Below, in pieces: positions 8,267 through 16,531 of a stretch of 64,000 bases of DNA (position 1 is the stretch's first letter; each line of letters begins with the position of its first letter). The notes beneath the pieces were generated by a model that ran no database searches, was not told the origin of the DNA, and saw nothing but the letters and a program-made list of their open reading frames with translations. Location of the stretch: contig JAWKVZ010000006.1 in NCBI GenBank assembly GCA_041397725.1, positions 124,001-188,000 on the forward strand, read 5' to 3'. The translations under genes and the position numbers were made by a program. Origin of the DNA: JAGRKR01 sp041397725 (lineage in GTDB: Bacteria > Pseudomonadota > Alphaproteobacteria > Rhizobiales > Hyphomicrobiaceae).

Positions 8267-10340
8267 GCGCGATCAGGCCGTCGACGGCGACGACGCCCTG
8301 CCCTTCCGCCTTGACGAGGACCGGGTTGATCTCGGCCTCGCTCACCTCGGCGGCCCTGGACAGGGCAAGACGCGAGACGGCGGCGACGACACGCGCCAGC
8401 GCTGCGATGTCGCCCCTGGGAGCGCCGCGATAGCCGCGGATCAGCGCCAGCCCCTTGACCTCGTCGATCATGCGGCACGCCTCCGTCTCGTCGACGGGTG
8501 CGGGCCGCAGTGCGAAGTCCTCGTAGATCTCGGCGAGCGTGCCGCCGAGGCCGACCATGACCATGGGGCCGGCCAGCGGATCGCGCTTGAAGCCGACGAT
8601 GGCCTCCGCCATCCCCTTCTCCATGGGCTGCACGAGCACCCCGTCGATGCGGGCGGCCGGAGCATGACGGGCGACGCTGGCGCGGATGCGCTCCGCCGCC
8701 GCCGCGAGCGCCGCGGCGTCCGGAATGCCCAGCACGACGCCGCCGGCGTCCGTCTTGTGGGCGATATCGGCGGACAGCACCTTGGCGACGACGGGATAGG
8801 CCAGCCCCTCGGGCACGGTGCCGTCGGCGCCGATCACGCTCATGGCCGGCACCGGCACGCCGAGGGCGGCGAAGACGCCGAGTGCGTCGCGCTCGCTCAG
8901 GCTCCCGACGCCCGCCGTCGCGGCGGCGGCGAGACGCGTGTCGGCTTCGGCGGCCAGGCTCTCCGTCGGCCGCTGGCGGGGCGGCGTCCAGGAGAGATAG
9001 GCGTCGATGGCATCGGCACAGGCCTCGGGCGTGCGGAAGCCGGCAATGCCGGCCTCGGCCAGCAGCGCCAGCGAGCGTTCGGCCTGCGGGAACAGAAACG
9101 CCACGATGGGTTTCTCGCCACGGGCCCATTTGACCAGCGGGGCCACGGCCATTTCCGGCCGGTACTCCGCCGAAGAGCCGACCACCGTGACGATGGCGTC
9201 GATGCCGGGATTGGCGGTGAACGTGCGCATGCAGGCGTCGACGACGGACTCGCGCGTGCCGGCCATGGTGAGATCGACGACCGGCGCGTCGCCGATGGCG
9301 ATGCCCTCGGCGGCGAGCGCCTCCTTCAGCTCCCGTGTCGGGCGGACGACCTCGATGCCACGATCGCCGAGATGGTCGGCGACCATGGCGGCCCCGCCGC
9401 CCGTGGTGGTGATGACGGCGACGCGCCGCCCCGTGGCGGGCTTGCGCCCCTTGACCAGCATCGGCGCCTCGAGCAGCCCCTCGAACAGATCGAGCCTCAT
9501 GACGCCGAGATCGTCGAGGAAGCTCTCGATGGCGCGCCCGCCGCCCATCATGGCGCCGGTGTGCGATTGCGCGAGCTCGCGGCCGAGCTCGGAGCGTCCG
9601 AGCACGTAGGCCATCATCGGCTTGCCGACGGCGGCGGCATGGCGGGCGGCCTGCGCCACGGTCTCGGGGTTGCGCAGTGTCTCGAGGAAGAGCAGCACCA
9701 CGTCGGTGTCGGGATCGTCCACCAGCATCTCGGCGACCTCGCCGACCGCCACGTCGATCTCGTTGCCGATGGAGACGAGCGTCGAGAAGGCGATGTTGCG
9801 GCCCTGTCCACGCGAGATCAGCGCGCCAGTCAGGCTGCCCGACTGCGAGACGAGGCCGACGCGCCCCTTGGGCAGCACGTCGCGGTCGAGCACGGCGTTG
9901 GCGGAGAGCGTGCACGGCTCCTGCGTATTGATGAGGCCCATGCTGTTCGGGCCGACGAGGCGGACGCCGCCCGCCCGCGCCACGTCGCGCAGGCGCGCCT
10001 GCAGCGCCTGCCCCTCGGGTCCCGCCTCGGCGAAGCCGCCGGAGAAGATCGTGGCGACGCGCACACCTGCCGCCGCGCAATCCTCGATGACGGCCTCGAC
10101 GAGGTTGGTGCCGACCATGACGAAGGCGTGGTCGATGGACTGACCCACGGCTGCGAGCGTCGGATAGCAGCGCTCGCCGAACAGCTCCTGCCGGCCGGGA
10201 TTGATGGGATAGATGGCGCCGGTATAGCCGTGCTTGCGCAGATAGCGCTGCGGGCGCGAGTTGTTCTTGGCGAGGTCGCCCGAGGCGCCGACGATGGCGA
10301 CGGCGGTGGGGCGGATCAGGCAATCGGCGAGCGGCTTCAT
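8247..10340 (-). CDS. Acetate--CoA ligase (ADP-forming)-type fused protein
   Basis: This is a 697-aa fusion of the alpha and beta parts of ADP-forming acyl-CoA synthetase. The N-terminal CoA-binding Rossmann domain (VGASGDLAKNNS, residues 15-30) is followed by two succinyl-CoA-ligase-like domains, with a probable phosphohistidine segment QSHTGAMMGGG at about 260-270, and a C-terminal ATP-grasp domain (about 470-697; VVAKVLSADIAHKTDAGGV, MVGLGGTLAEIYED). It interconverts an acyl-CoA plus ADP/Pi with the acid plus ATP; many alphaproteobacterial members use substrates other than acetate. Convergent overlap with leuD at the 3' end raises the possibility of a shared pathway, but they are not in one transcript. 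Confidence 0.88.
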   Translation of the reverse strand: MKPLADCLIRPTAVAIVGASGDLAKNNSRPQRYLRKHGYTGAIYPINPGRQELFGERCYPTLAAVGQSIDHAFVMVGTNLVEAVIEDCAAAGVRVATIFSGGFAEAGPEGQALQARLRDVARAGGVRLVGPNSMGLINTQEPCTLSANAVLDRDVLPKGRVGLVSQSGSLTGALISRGQGRNIAFSTLVSIGNEIDVAVGEVAEMLVDDPDTDVVLLFLETLRNPETVAQAARHAAAVGKPMMAYVLGRSELGRELAQSHTGAMMGGGRAIESFLDDLGVMRLDLFEGLLEAPMLVKGRKPATGRRVAVITTTGGGAAMVADHLGDRGIEVVRPTRELKEALAAEGIAIGDAPVVDLTMAGTRESVVDACMRTFTANPGIDAIVTVVGSSAEYRPEMAVAPLVKWARGEKPIVAFLFPQAERSLALLAEAGIAGFRTPEACADAIDAYLSWTPPRQRPTESLAAEADTRLAAAATAGVGSLSERDALGVFAALGVPVPAMSVIGADGTVPEGLAYPVVAKVLSADIAHKTDAGGVVLGIPDAAALAAAAERIRASVARHAPAARIDGVLVQPMEKGMAEAIVGFKRDPLAGPMVMVGLGGTLAEIYEDFALRPAPVDETEACRMIDEVKGLALIRGYRGAPRGDIAALARVVAAVSRLALSRAAEVSEAEINPVLVKAEGQGVVAVDGLIALKPSSA

Positions 10341-10444
10341 GAGCGGGCGCGGTCCATGGGGGTTGCGTGTCGGGCTCAGCTATAGCGCGATGGCCGAGGT
10401 GCGCAACCGCTGGCGTGGCGGTGCAGGAGAGGCGCGGCGCTCCG

Positions 10445-12085
10445 TCACGTGGTCTTGGCTGCCGCCTCGGCCTCGATGGCCTTGCGCTCGTCCTCCGGCA
10501 GGAGCTTCAAGATGGTGGCGAACGTGTTGGCGACGAGGGGATGCGTGGACGGAAGCTTGTGCGCCGCATGCGCGAAGGCATGCCGGGCCATGGCGAGCGC
10601 CTCGTCGGAGCGGCCGAGCGCGGCGAGAACACTCGCGAGCAGATGGGCCGCAGCGAGCGTGTCGGGATGGTCCTCTCCAAAAGAGGCGTGGTTTCTGCGG
10701 AACTCCCAGACCTGCTCGGCGAGCGGCAGGGCCTCGGCGGCGCGGCCCAGCTTGAGCATCTCTCCAGGCAGCACGTGGAGCATGGCCATCGTATCGGGAT
10801 GATCCTCGCCCAGCGCCGTGTGGCGGCAGGCGGACGTCCAAGTCTCTTCTGCCAGTTGCAGGGCCTCGTGGTGGCGCCCGAGCGCACCAAGCACCTGAGC
10901 ATGAGTAAAAGATGCCCACAGAGTTTCCTCACCGCGATCACCGAACAGCCTCCGAGCCCGGTCCAGCGCGTTCTCGCTGATCGAGAGGGCGTCTTCGGTC
11001 CGTCCGACCTCGGCAAGACAATGCGAATAGAAACGTTCGGACAAGACTGTCTGTGGATGATCAGGCCCGAGGTCAGCATGCGCGCATCTTGTGCGCCAGA
11101 CGTCTTCTGCAATGGGCAGCGCCTCTGCCACCCGACCCAGGTCCTGCAAACACATCGCCAGTTCCACGCGATTGGCTAGGGTCTCCGGGTGCCCCGGACC
11201 AAAGTCCTTATGATCACGAAAGCCGATCCAAGAGGCCTCAACGATGGGAAGCGCTCGATCAGCAAATCCTGCCATCCTGAGCGACTGAGACCTGTAGAAC
11301 TCGGCCGTCAATGTCGCACGCGATGCTTGCCCGAGAGACCGACACCCGATGAGGGCGGCGCGGTCCGCAATCAGGTAGGCGCCGCGCCGGTTGCCAGCAT
11401 CCATCTGTGCACGCGCCCGAAGAAGAAGCGCCTGAGTCAAAGCGACCGCCTCTTCCTGCCTGAGGCCTGCCGGCAGCGTGAAGTGCTGGCGCTGGAGAGC
11501 GAGAGCGGCGTCGTCGATGGGATCGCCGGAGGCGGCGAGCGCGTCGGCCATGCCTTGCCACTCCGTGCGCTCGGGGGCGAGGTTGGCGGCGAGCAGCAGG
11601 TGGCGCACGGCGAGGATGCGGGCCGCTTCCGCCGTCTCGGCGGACGGCGCGGCCCCGGCCCGGCCCGGCAGGTCGGCGAAGGTGAACTTGGCGTACCACT
11701 CGCCGAGCCGGCCGGCGATCTCGGCCAGCGGCAGGCGCGCGCCCTGCCACCAGTCCTCCAGCCGGCGCGCAGCCTCCTTCTCGTCGCCCGCCTCGACCGC
11801 GTGCAGCGCACGCTGTACGGCGCTCTCCGTCGCCTGCCCGGCGGCGGCGCGGCGCTCGGCGTTGGCCTGCCGCACACTGCCGCGCAGCGCCGCCAGTTCC
11901 GCGCGCGCCGAGCCCTCGTCACGCTTGCGCGCCTCGATCGTCACGTCCATCTCGGCGATCGCCCTGGCGCGCCGGTTGTTGCGGGTGTGCAGCCAGACGA
12001 ACGCCGAGAGGCCCGCCCCCAGGAACGCGACGGCGATGTCGATGAGGTCGGAGCCCGTGCTGAGAAAGGTGCCGAGGCTGCTCAT
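10445..12085 (-). CDS. Membrane-anchored kinesin-light-chain-type TPR protein
   Basis: This 546-aa protein has one N-terminal membrane segment (residues about 9-29, DLIDIAVAFLGAGLSAFVW), a charged coiled-coil-like stretch (about 30-100), a helical middle, and from about residue 280 to the C-terminus a row of degenerate 42-residue TPRs of the kinesin-light-chain type, each with a GEDHPDT or GPDHPQT turn and a GR..EAL.LAE helix. Such arrays are usually protein-binding scaffolds. The ATG at 12085 sits in a 4-bp overlap with the preceding gene; an upstream in-frame ATG region to 12436 is rejected because it reads as Arg/Gly-rich shadow sequence. No enzymatic domain is visible. The role is unknown. 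Confidence 0.8.
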   Translation of the reverse strand: MSSLGTFLSTGSDLIDIAVAFLGAGLSAFVWLHTRNNRRARAIAEMDVTIEARKRDEGSARAELAALRGSVRQANAERRAAAGQATESAVQRALHAVEAGDEKEAARRLEDWWQGARLPLAEIAGRLGEWYAKFTFADLPGRAGAAPSAETAEAARILAVRHLLLAANLAPERTEWQGMADALAASGDPIDDAALALQRQHFTLPAGLRQEEAVALTQALLLRARAQMDAGNRRGAYLIADRAALIGCRSLGQASRATLTAEFYRSQSLRMAGFADRALPIVEASWIGFRDHKDFGPGHPETLANRVELAMCLQDLGRVAEALPIAEDVWRTRCAHADLGPDHPQTVLSERFYSHCLAEVGRTEDALSISENALDRARRLFGDRGEETLWASFTHAQVLGALGRHHEALQLAEETWTSACRHTALGEDHPDTMAMLHVLPGEMLKLGRAAEALPLAEQVWEFRRNHASFGEDHPDTLAAAHLLASVLAALGRSDEALAMARHAFAHAAHKLPSTHPLVANTFATILKLLPEDERKAIEAEAAAKTT

Positions 12086-12627
12086 GGGCCTGCCTCCGGG
12101 CTCGCCGGGCCGGCAGGGGGCGCCGGGGCTGCAAGGCGGGCGATGCTGGCGCAGCGCGCGGCCAGCGCGGCGCTCTCGGTCCCGCCCTTGCCTTCCGCGG
12201 CCAGGCGCTCGTGCCATTGCGCCAGGCTTTCCGCCGCGAAGGCGACGTGCCGCGCCTCGCCATCCAGCCAGCGCCCGAGCAGGTCGGCCGACGTTTCGTA
12301 ATTGCCCTGCTGGAACTCGCGCTCCGCCGCCGCCAGCGCGGCTTCCGGCGTGCGGGCCTGCACCGCGTCGCGCGCCGCCTCGATGTGCGAGAGCCAGCGC
12401 TTGGCCCGCGCGGCGCGTCTGGCGAGCCCGGCGCACTGGCCATCCAGCGACGCCAGCTCGGCCCGGCGTCCATCTTCCTCCGATTTGAGATTACGGCCCC
12501 GTGCCGCGTTGATCGCCTTGACGATGCCGACCGCCGAGCCGATCGCGATCGCCAACTTGGCCAGATCGTAGATGAGCCCATACTGGCTCTTCAACGCCTC
12601 GAGCCACGCGACTAAGCCAGCCAGCAT
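12082..12627 (-). CDS. Small membrane-anchored helical protein paired with the TPR protein
   Basis: This protein of about 181 aa has an N-terminal hydrophobic segment (YDLAKLAIAIGSAVGIVKAI, about residues 18-37) and a long helical, Ala/Arg/Glu-rich tail. Its plan (membrane anchor, charged helices, then a W-containing segment LGRWLDGEARHVAFAAESLAQWHERLA) parallels residues about 80-140 of the downstream protein (LEDWWQGARLPLAEIAGRLGEWYAKF), so the two probably arose by duplication. Its stop overlaps the downstream start (ATGA), implying coupled translation and possibly a complex. The ATG at 12627 is chosen for the intact membrane segment and a GGGGG-containing upstream stretch. Family not recognised. 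Confidence 0.65.
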   Translation of the reverse strand: MLAGLVAWLEALKSQYGLIYDLAKLAIAIGSAVGIVKAINAARGRNLKSEEDGRRAELASLDGQCAGLARRAARAKRWLSHIEAARDAVQARTPEAALAAAEREFQQGNYETSADLLGRWLDGEARHVAFAAESLAQWHERLAAEGKGGTESAALAARCASIARLAAPAPPAGPASPEAGP

Positions 12628-12722
12628 CGTACCCCCGACACACGAGACGTTCCCGTGTGCAAAGAGATACCCCGCCCCAACCTCTGCGGGAAGACCGTCC
12701 GCTGTCGCAGTGGCGGTGCGCC

Positions 12723-13571
12723 TCAGATCTTGAGGCGATGAAGCCCAATGGTGCGGCGCATGATGCTGCGCACCAGCGATGTCGGCAGCTTGTGGTGGAG
12801 CGCCAGCAAGGCGCGGGCCTGCGGCCCCACGGGGTAGCGAAAGCGCGGACGGCGCGCCTCGAGCGCCTTGACGATGGTGTGCGCCACCTCGATGGGATCG
12901 CGCGCCATCCGGTCGAAATGCGCATTGCCGGACTGAAGCACCTGTCTGACGAGCGGCGCATAAGCGCTCTCGTCCGGTGCATGCCGCGGAGAGCCGTGCC
13001 ACATGCCGGTCTTGTAGGGGCCCGGCTGCACGAGCACGACATCGATGCCGAAGGGCTCGACCTCGTAGGCGAAGGACTCCGCCCAGCCTTCGATCGCCCA
13101 CTTGGAGGCGCAGTAGATGGCGTTGCACGGCTCGCCGATCAGCGCCGAATCGCTGGAGACGACGACAATGCGTCCCTGACGTTGCTCGCGGAAGGTCGGC
13201 AGCACCGCGCGCGTCAACTCGAGCACGCCGAACAGGTTGGTGTCCATGACCCGCCGCAGCTCGGCTTCCGGCACGTCCTCGAAGGCGCCCGGCGCGGCGG
13301 CGCCGGCATTGTGCACGACGGCATCGAGCCGGCCGTTGCAGGTGGCGATGACGTGCTCGATGGTGGCCGGAATGGCCTTGGTGTCGGTGACGTCCAGCGC
13401 CACGATCTCCACCTTGTCGGCCACGCCGGCCTCGCCGAGTGCGCGGTCCAGCGCCTCGCGCTTGCCGGGATCGCGCATGGTGGCGGTGACGCGCCAGCCG
13501 CGACGGGCCAGCTCGACTGTGGTCAGGAGGCCGAAACCGGACGATGTGCCGGTGATGAGTGCGGTGCGCAT
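12723..13571 (-). CDS. Short-chain dehydrogenase/reductase
   Basis: This is a classical SDR of 282 aa. The NAD(P)-binding motif TGTSSGFG is at residues 8-15, VVHNAGAAAPG marks the NNAG-type motif, and the active-site YCASKWAIEG gives the Tyr/Lys pair with the preceding Ser in VVSSDSALIGEP. The substrate cannot be told from sequence; the C-terminal LLALHHKLPTSLVRSIMRR tail is amphipathic and seen in SDRs of this size that act on lipophilic substrates. The ATG at 13571 starts directly at the beta-1 strand. It is transcribed in the same direction as the HpaB-type gene upstream (170 bp gap), but an operon is uncertain. Confidence 0.88.
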   Translation of the reverse strand: MRTALITGTSSGFGLLTTVELARRGWRVTATMRDPGKREALDRALGEAGVADKVEIVALDVTDTKAIPATIEHVIATCNGRLDAVVHNAGAAAPGAFEDVPEAELRRVMDTNLFGVLELTRAVLPTFREQRQGRIVVVSSDSALIGEPCNAIYCASKWAIEGWAESFAYEVEPFGIDVVLVQPGPYKTGMWHGSPRHAPDESAYAPLVRQVLQSGNAHFDRMARDPIEVAHTIVKALEARRPRFRYPVGPQARALLALHHKLPTSLVRSIMRRTIGLHRLKI

Positions 13572-13742
13572 GGGGCGTCTCTCCACGCCCGCTCCCTGGC
13601 CGGAGACGAACGAAACTGCGGTGAATTGCTCGATGCTATGTGCGGAGCGGGCCGCGCAAAAGCAAGCCCCCGCGTCGAAAGCACCGCACCCGAAGTGGCA
13701 GCAAGGTCAACGGACGGCGACGCCGGGGCGGACGTGCCGCTG

Positions 13743-15281
13743 CTACTCGGCCGCCTCGGGCGGCAGGGCGCGCGGGGCCTCCGGCACCTCGCAACCCGTG
13801 ACGCAGCAGCGCCCGGGCTGCTTCGAGAGCTTCTGGCCAACGTCGAGCACACCACGGTCGAGCAACTTCTCGACCACCTCGCGCTTCTCACCGACCGGAT
13901 AATTGCGCCAGATCTCGCGCTTCATCGCTTCCGGGCTGCCGCCGCCATGCAGCGAGATGGTGGAGTACCAGCCGGCCTGATAGGAGGCGGTCAGATCCTC
14001 CATCAGTCGGGCGAGTTCGAGACGCCGCTCCGCGGGAACGTCGGGCCGGCCGGCGAGCACTGCGGACAGCGACGCCGCGGTTTCCGGATTGTGATCCTCA
14101 TCCGGACCGGGCAACGCCACGACGAGGCCGCCCGACACGTAGCTCGCCAGCCGGTGCATGTCGAAGATCTGCGTCGCCAGCAGCAGCTTGCCGACATTGG
14201 AGAAGACGGCGTCGGGCATGATCGAGCCGGCGGGGTCCTTCAAGCCATAGACGGAGGCCGCCACGCCACAGGCGAAGAACCCCTCCACGATCTTGATCAG
14301 CTCGACCATGGCATCGCGGATGTGGCCATGCCTCCCGGTGTCGAGACCGTTGGCCTCGATCATGAGCGCGCCGGCACCGATCAGCAGATCGCCGAAGCCG
14401 GCACGGGCACCGATGCAGGAATGGCGATGATGGGTGGCGTAGCTGGTCGTGAGGAAGCCGCCCTCCTCGTGCTCACCGGCGAGGAACACGCGATCCCAGG
14501 GCACGAACACGTCCTCGAGCAGCACGACGCCGGTCGACTGGCCGTAGCGGGCGGAAAAGCGGGCCGCCGCCTCGCCCGGGCGGCCGGCCGGCCGCGCGAC
14601 GATGGTCACGCCCGGCGCATCGAGCGGGATGGCGCAACAGACTGCGTACGCCGCGTCCTCCGCCGTCATGGTGCGACAGGGCATGACCAGCAGCTCGTGC
14701 ACGTAGGGCGCCGCGGTGACGATCGCTTTCGTGCCGCGAATGACGATGCCGTCCTTCCGCCGCTCCTTGATGTGCACGTAGACGTCCGGGTTCGCCTGCG
14801 CGCCAGGACGCTTGGAGCGGTCGCCCTTGGCGTCGGTCATGGCGATGCCGAGCGTCAGGTCGCGGTCCTGCACCTCGTGGAGGTAGGCGAGGAAGCGCTG
14901 GTGGTAGTCCGTTCCGTGCACGGCATCGGCGCGCTTCGTCGCCTGGAACAAGGCGTTGAGCCCGTCGTGGGAAAGATAACGCTGCGCGCAGCCCGACTCG
15001 CGACAGACGAGGCGTACCGCCTCCAGCTTGTAGAGGAGGTCCGTCGTCGTCTCGCAGATGTGGAGCATGCGGTTGACGGTTTTGCCGGATGTCCCCTGTC
15101 GCGCTGTCATGAGTTGCGCGTGCTCGTCCTTCAGCGCGAAATCGTAGGTGACGCCGATGGCGGCGATGCCCGGCGCGAAGGCGGGCTCGTCGGCGACGCT
15201 CTCCACCTTGCGTCCGTTGCAGAAGACGCGCGGCGAATAGGCGCGGAGGGACTCGCGATAGGCCTCGGCGGAGATCAGCAT
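13743..15281 (-). CDS. HpaB/AbfD-superfamily flavoprotein
   Basis: This 512-aa protein is of the 4-hydroxyphenylacetate 3-hydroxylase / 4-hydroxybutyryl-CoA dehydratase superfamily (acyl-CoA-dehydrogenase fold, FAD-binding). Recognisable segments are an N-terminal SLRAYSPRVF opening, DPxxDR-like TDAKGDRSKRPG, VYVHIKERRKDGIVIRGTKAIVTAAPY, and FLTTSYATHHRHSCIGARAGFGD. From memory of AbfD, its iron-sulfur ligands align here with Cys98, Tyr102, His285 and Ala292, so two of three cysteines are absent; a [4Fe-4S] dehydratase is unlikely and a flavin mono-oxygenase or isomerase more plausible. It is divergent from a GntR regulator with an operator between them, and its substrate is probably also that regulator's effector. 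Confidence 0.82.
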   Translation of the reverse strand: MLISAEAYRESLRAYSPRVFCNGRKVESVADEPAFAPGIAAIGVTYDFALKDEHAQLMTARQGTSGKTVNRMLHICETTTDLLYKLEAVRLVCRESGCAQRYLSHDGLNALFQATKRADAVHGTDYHQRFLAYLHEVQDRDLTLGIAMTDAKGDRSKRPGAQANPDVYVHIKERRKDGIVIRGTKAIVTAAPYVHELLVMPCRTMTAEDAAYAVCCAIPLDAPGVTIVARPAGRPGEAAARFSARYGQSTGVVLLEDVFVPWDRVFLAGEHEEGGFLTTSYATHHRHSCIGARAGFGDLLIGAGALMIEANGLDTGRHGHIRDAMVELIKIVEGFFACGVAASVYGLKDPAGSIMPDAVFSNVGKLLLATQIFDMHRLASYVSGGLVVALPGPDEDHNPETAASLSAVLAGRPDVPAERRLELARLMEDLTASYQAGWYSTISLHGGGSPEAMKREIWRNYPVGEKREVVEKLLDRGVLDVGQKLSKQPGRCCVTGCEVPEAPRALPPEAAE

Positions 15282-15613
15282 GTCATCCCTTTCAGCTCAC
15301 GGGGAGAACGCGAAGCGTCTTCGACACGTTAGACCAGCTCGAGTGCCGTTGCCAAAGCCCGCATGTCTTCGCCGCGATCCGGCCACGCGCTGCACTCCCG
15401 CAGAGCGTGCAGCCAACGCCTGCTGCGCGTGTATCCAGAGACGGCGCATCGGCCGGTCATACAAAGGTGTTAAACGCGACCAATCCATCGCGCTTGCCTT
15501 TCCGAGCCCCACCTCGCTATTCATTGTCTGGACAATATGCCTAATGCGAGGAGCGGCATCCGCCGGATGCATCCGCTCGCTGCCGGGATTCCAGTGGCCA
15601 TGGACCTAGAGAC
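15282..15613. other. Divergent promoter region, HpaB-type gene / GntR gene
   Basis: This 332-bp gap between the divergent starts has no coding potential I trust. It contains the inverted repeat at 15523-15536 described separately. The part near 15460-15540 is more AT-rich than its surroundings and is the likely promoter zone for one or both genes. Confidence 0.6.
15523..15536. promoter_or_regulatory. Inverted repeat, probable GntR-family operator
   Basis: ATTGTC-TG-GACAAT is a perfect 6-bp inverted repeat with a 2-bp spacer. GntR/HutC-type operators commonly centre on a GT-rich/AC-rich dyad of this size. It lies 78 bp before the GntR start codon and 242 bp before the HpaB-type start, within the only AT-rich patch of the gap. 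Autoregulation plus control of the divergent gene is inferred. Confidence 0.55.
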
Positions 15614-16420
15614 GTGTCAGTGACGACCAAGAAGAAACCAACCAAGGGCGGCAAGCCGGCTCCAATGGCGCCGCAGGGGCCACGCTATCAGCAGATCACC
15701 GACGATCTGGTGGTCAAGCTCAAGGACGGCACCTATCCGATCGGCAGCATGCTTCCGACCGAGGTCGAGTTGAGCGCCGCCTACGACGTCAGCCGCTACA
15801 CGGTGCGCGAGGCCCTGCGCCAGCTCGAAGGGATGGGGCTCGTCAATCGCCGCCAGGGCGCGGGAACGCGCGTCGCAGCTTCCGTGCCGCAGCAGCGCTT
15901 CGTGCAGGAGATCGGCAATCTCAACGAGCTCCTGCAGTATCCCGAGAACACGCGCCTCTTCATGCTCGGCGCCAAGACCGTGGAGGCGAGCGCATCGCTC
16001 GCCCAGCGCCTCGACGGCGTCAAGGAGCAGCGCTGGCTGCGGATCGACGGCATCCGCCGCGTCAAGGTCACCTCGGCGGCGATCTGCTCGACCACCATTT
16101 TCGTCAGGCCCGAGTATGCGGCCGTCGTCGAGGACATCGGCACGGTCGCCGGTCCGGTCTATGCCCTGGTCGAGCGCCGCTACAATGTGCGGGTCGCGCG
16201 CGTCGACATCGACATCTCCGCCTCGACAGTGCCGGCCGGCCTGAGCGATCTGCTCGGCGTCGAGCCGAACGCGCCCGCTCTCCTCATCGTGCGCCGCTAC
16301 CATGACCAGCGCGGACGCGTGTTCGAGGTCTCCGAAAGCCGGCATCCCGCGCCGAACTTCCGCTACCGCTTCAGCTTGCGTCGCGCCGCTCAGGCCGGAG
16401 AGCTGGGCCAGGGGAGCTGA
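15614..16420 (+). CDS. GntR-family regulator, probable UTRA-type effector domain
   Basis: This is a 268-aa transcription factor. Residues about 25-95 form the GntR winged helix (QQITDDLVVKLKDGTYPIGSMLPTEVELSAAYDVSRYTVREALRQLE with the wing NRRQGAGTRV). The C-terminal half (about 100-265), with YALVERRYNVRVARVDIDI and ALLIVRRYHDQRGRVFEVSESRHP, matches the HutC/UTRA ligand-binding fold. A Lys-rich leader (TTKKKPTKGGKPAP) precedes the DNA-binding domain. The start is a GTG (15614 or 15620). It is expected to bind the palindrome at 15523-15536 and regulate the divergent HpaB-type gene. Confidence 0.9.
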   Translation: MSVTTKKKPTKGGKPAPMAPQGPRYQQITDDLVVKLKDGTYPIGSMLPTEVELSAAYDVSRYTVREALRQLEGMGLVNRRQGAGTRVAASVPQQRFVQEIGNLNELLQYPENTRLFMLGAKTVEASASLAQRLDGVKEQRWLRIDGIRRVKVTSAAICSTTIFVRPEYAAVVEDIGTVAGPVYALVERRYNVRVARVDIDISASTVPAGLSDLLGVEPNAPALLIVRRYHDQRGRVFEVSESRHPAPNFRYRFSLRRAAQAGELGQGS

Positions 16421-16531
16421 CCTGGACGACGCAGCATGGCCGCAAGGCGCAGGCGCGACGGATCAGGACGAATGCGCCCCGGGTGTCCATCGAGAGCGTT
16501 TTCTGCACCCTAGAGACGGGGAGGCTCGGAG

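Noticed and set aside
8664..10385. Rightward 573-codon frame
   Set aside because: It is antisense to the ADP-forming acyl-CoA ligase and lacks any domain.
13743..15281. Calling this gene 4-hydroxybutyryl-CoA dehydratase
   Set aside because: Two of three iron-sulfur cysteines appear to be missing, so the specific name is not supported.
12657..15332. Rightward 891-codon open frame
   Set aside because: It runs antisense to the SDR and HpaB-type genes and has Arg/Gly/His-rich composition typical of GC-rich shadow frames; the leftward genes carry clear family motifs.
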